Source of the DNA: an uncultured Lachnospiraceae bacterium
GTDB lineage: Bacteria; Bacillota; Clostridia; Lachnospirales; Lachnospiraceae
DNA: 33,047 bases
Direction: 5' to 3'
Assembly: GCA_949051815.1 (NCBI GenBank)
Contig: CARQVR010000034.1
Span: 1 to 33,047 of the forward strand
The position numbers were made by a program, and so were the translations under genes. A model generated the notes under the pieces. That model had not been told where the DNA came from. It did not search any database and was given only the letters and a program-made list of their open reading frames with translations. The number at the start of each line of letters is the position of its first letter. The stretch's first letter is position 1. Below, one piece after another: positions 32,238 through 33,047 of this stretch.

Positions 32238-32312
32238 ATAACGGAGTACGGACCGGAAGATGATTTGTGGGAAAGCAAATACATCCGTATGTCATATAGC
32301 AGAAAGGTCTGA
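32238..32312 (+). other. In-frame 24-codon extension behind the hydrolase stop
   Basis: Directly after the TAG at 32235-32237 the same frame encodes ITEYGPEDDLWESKYIRMSY and four more residues, then TGA. From memory, related hydrolases end in similar tails (C-Q-hydrophobic-S/T-EY...W..KYI), which would place Gln at the TAG. No ribosome site or start codon serves it separately. Confidence 0.55.
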
Positions 32313-32342
32313 GAAAAATGAAAGGTAACTTCCAATCGCCCC

Positions 32343-32372
32343 GCCCTATCCTTTACGGATGGGGCTGTTTTC
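32343..32372 (+). terminator. Terminator of the hydrolase operon
   Basis: GCCCTATCC (32343-32351) pairs with GGATGGGGC (32357-32365, one G-T pair) around TTTAC and is followed by TGTTTTC. Confidence 0.75.
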
Positions 32373-32402
32373 AATTTCTCTTCATTTCCAACATAAATCA
32401 AT

Positions 32403-32431
32403 TTGACAGACGCATAATAACTATATATAAT
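32403..32431 (+). promoter_or_regulatory. Consensus promoter of the toxin-antitoxin operon
   Basis: TTGACA (32403-32408) and TATAAT (32426-32431) match consensus perfectly with a 17-base spacer. Downstream, TACGAAA occurs twice (32437-32443 and 32449-32455), 12 bases apart, a likely antitoxin-binding site just after the transcription start. Confidence 0.88.
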
Positions 32432-32470
32432 AAAAGTACGAAAAACCATACGAAATTATGAGGTGATACT

Positions 32471-32791
32471 ATGTTAGCAGTAAAGAGCATGGATGTGCGT
32501 GAAAATTTTAAGGAATGGTGTAATAAAGTAATAAGCGGCGAAACGCTTATTGTGTCACGACCTAAAAATGAAAATGTAGTAATCGTATCAGAAAAGGAAT
32601 ATAACGAAATGGCAAAAGCCAGAAGAAACGCAGAATATCTGGCTATGCTGGACAGGAGTTATAAGCAGTTAGAAAATGGGGAATCCATTTCTTTCAGTAT
32701 GGAAGAATTGCAGGCAATGGAATCTGATGACTGGGAACCTACTGAAAAAGTATTAAATTGGATGGAACGGATGAAACATAAAGATGAATGA
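32471..32791 (+). CDS. yefM: Type II antitoxin, Phd/YefM family
   Basis: The 106-residue protein has the YefM DNA-binding N-terminus (SMDVRENFKEWCNKVISGETLIVSRPKNENVVIVSEKEYNEM) and an acidic C-terminal arm (MEELQAMESDDWEPTEKVL) that wraps the toxin. GAGGTG lies just upstream of ATG. It overlaps the toxin start by eight bases. It should repress its own consensus promoter together with the toxin. Confidence 0.88.
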   Translation: MLAVKSMDVRENFKEWCNKVISGETLIVSRPKNENVVIVSEKEYNEMAKARRNAEYLAMLDRSYKQLENGESISFSMEELQAMESDDWEPTEKVLNWMERMKHKDE

Positions 32792-33047
32792 TTTTACTTT
32801 TACAGACAAAGGATTTTCTGATTACATTTATTGGCAGTCTCAAGACAGGAAAACAGCAAAGAGAATCAATAGTCTATTAGTGGATATTAAGCGAAATGGG
32901 GCAATGCAAGGCATTGGAAAGCCGGAGCCACTGAAATATCGTCCCGGATATTCCAGACGGATTGATGAAAAAAACCGATTGGTATATGATATTGATGAAT
33001 TGCAAAATATTAAAATCATATCATGCAGAGGACACTATGATGATTAA
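32784..33047 (+). CDS. yoeB: Type II toxin YoeB, ribosome-dependent mRNA endonuclease
   Basis: The 87-residue toxin belongs to the RelE superfamily, Txe/YoeB branch. The signatures GFSDYIYWQSQDRKTAKRIN and GIGKPEPLKY are present, and the residues known to be catalytic in E. coli YoeB are kept: E48, R65 in NRLVY, and H84-Y85 in CRGHY. The gene is complete; its TAA is the last three bases of the window. It cleaves mRNA in the ribosomal A site when the antitoxin is degraded. Here it probably helps to hold the island. Confidence 0.92.
   Translation: MNDFTFTDKGFSDYIYWQSQDRKTAKRINSLLVDIKRNGAMQGIGKPEPLKYRPGYSRRIDEKNRLVYDIDELQNIKIISCRGHYDD

Overview
The window looks like chromosome from an anaerobic Firmicute of the class Clostridia, most likely a Lachnospiraceae-type gut bacterium. 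This is an inference from a class III fructose-bisphosphatase, a lysine riboswitch in front of dapA, the cysE-cysS-mrnC-rlmB gene order, an ABC sugar importer with no ATPase of its own, a tRNA-Thr without encoded CCA, strong AGGAGG-type ribosome sites and many TTG/GTG-start or TTGACA/TATAAT signals. No rRNA, CRISPR array, intact insertion sequence or intact prophage is present.

Layout. 1-92 is the end of a cold-shock protein gene. 263-7437 is mostly minus strand: a eukaryotic-type hisA, a plus-strand low-complexity lipoprotein, fbp, then dapB and dapA behind a lysine riboswitch (5792-5953), a CobO-like corrinoid adenosyltransferase and a two-OB-fold SSB-like protein. 7650-9491 is typA/bipA on the plus strand, followed by a small minus-strand gene, mgtE and a YigZ/IMPACT protein. 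12135-14852 is a class A penicillin-binding protein. 14965-21896 is again minus strand: a small helical protein, an SGNH esterase with a repeat-rich stalk, rlmB, mrnC, cysS and cysE as one translation-linked cluster, and an Rpn-type nuclease with a coiled-coil tail.

22158-29077 is a carbohydrate-use cluster: a GH3 glycosidase of beta-xylosidase type, an AraC-family regulator and a three-gene ABC importer (lipoprotein binding protein plus two permeases). Between the glycosidase and the regulator lies an array of 91-bp tandem repeats, each with two perfect hairpins. The AraC gene carries an 11-C tract that separates its well-placed GTG start from the main reading frame.

From 29351 to the end is an accessory island next to tRNA-Thr(GGT). 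It holds a decayed tyrosine integrase, a ribbon-helix-helix protein, an unknown protein paired with an ADP-ribosylglycohydrolase whose last 24 codons lie behind an in-frame TAG, and a complete YefM-YoeB toxin-antitoxin operon. This part is visibly richer in A+T than the rest.

The most promising unexplained items are the 91-bp hairpin array, the poly-C tract in the regulator, the amber codon in the hydrolase together with its unknown partner gene, and an A+T-rich gene fragment between mrnC and rlmB.
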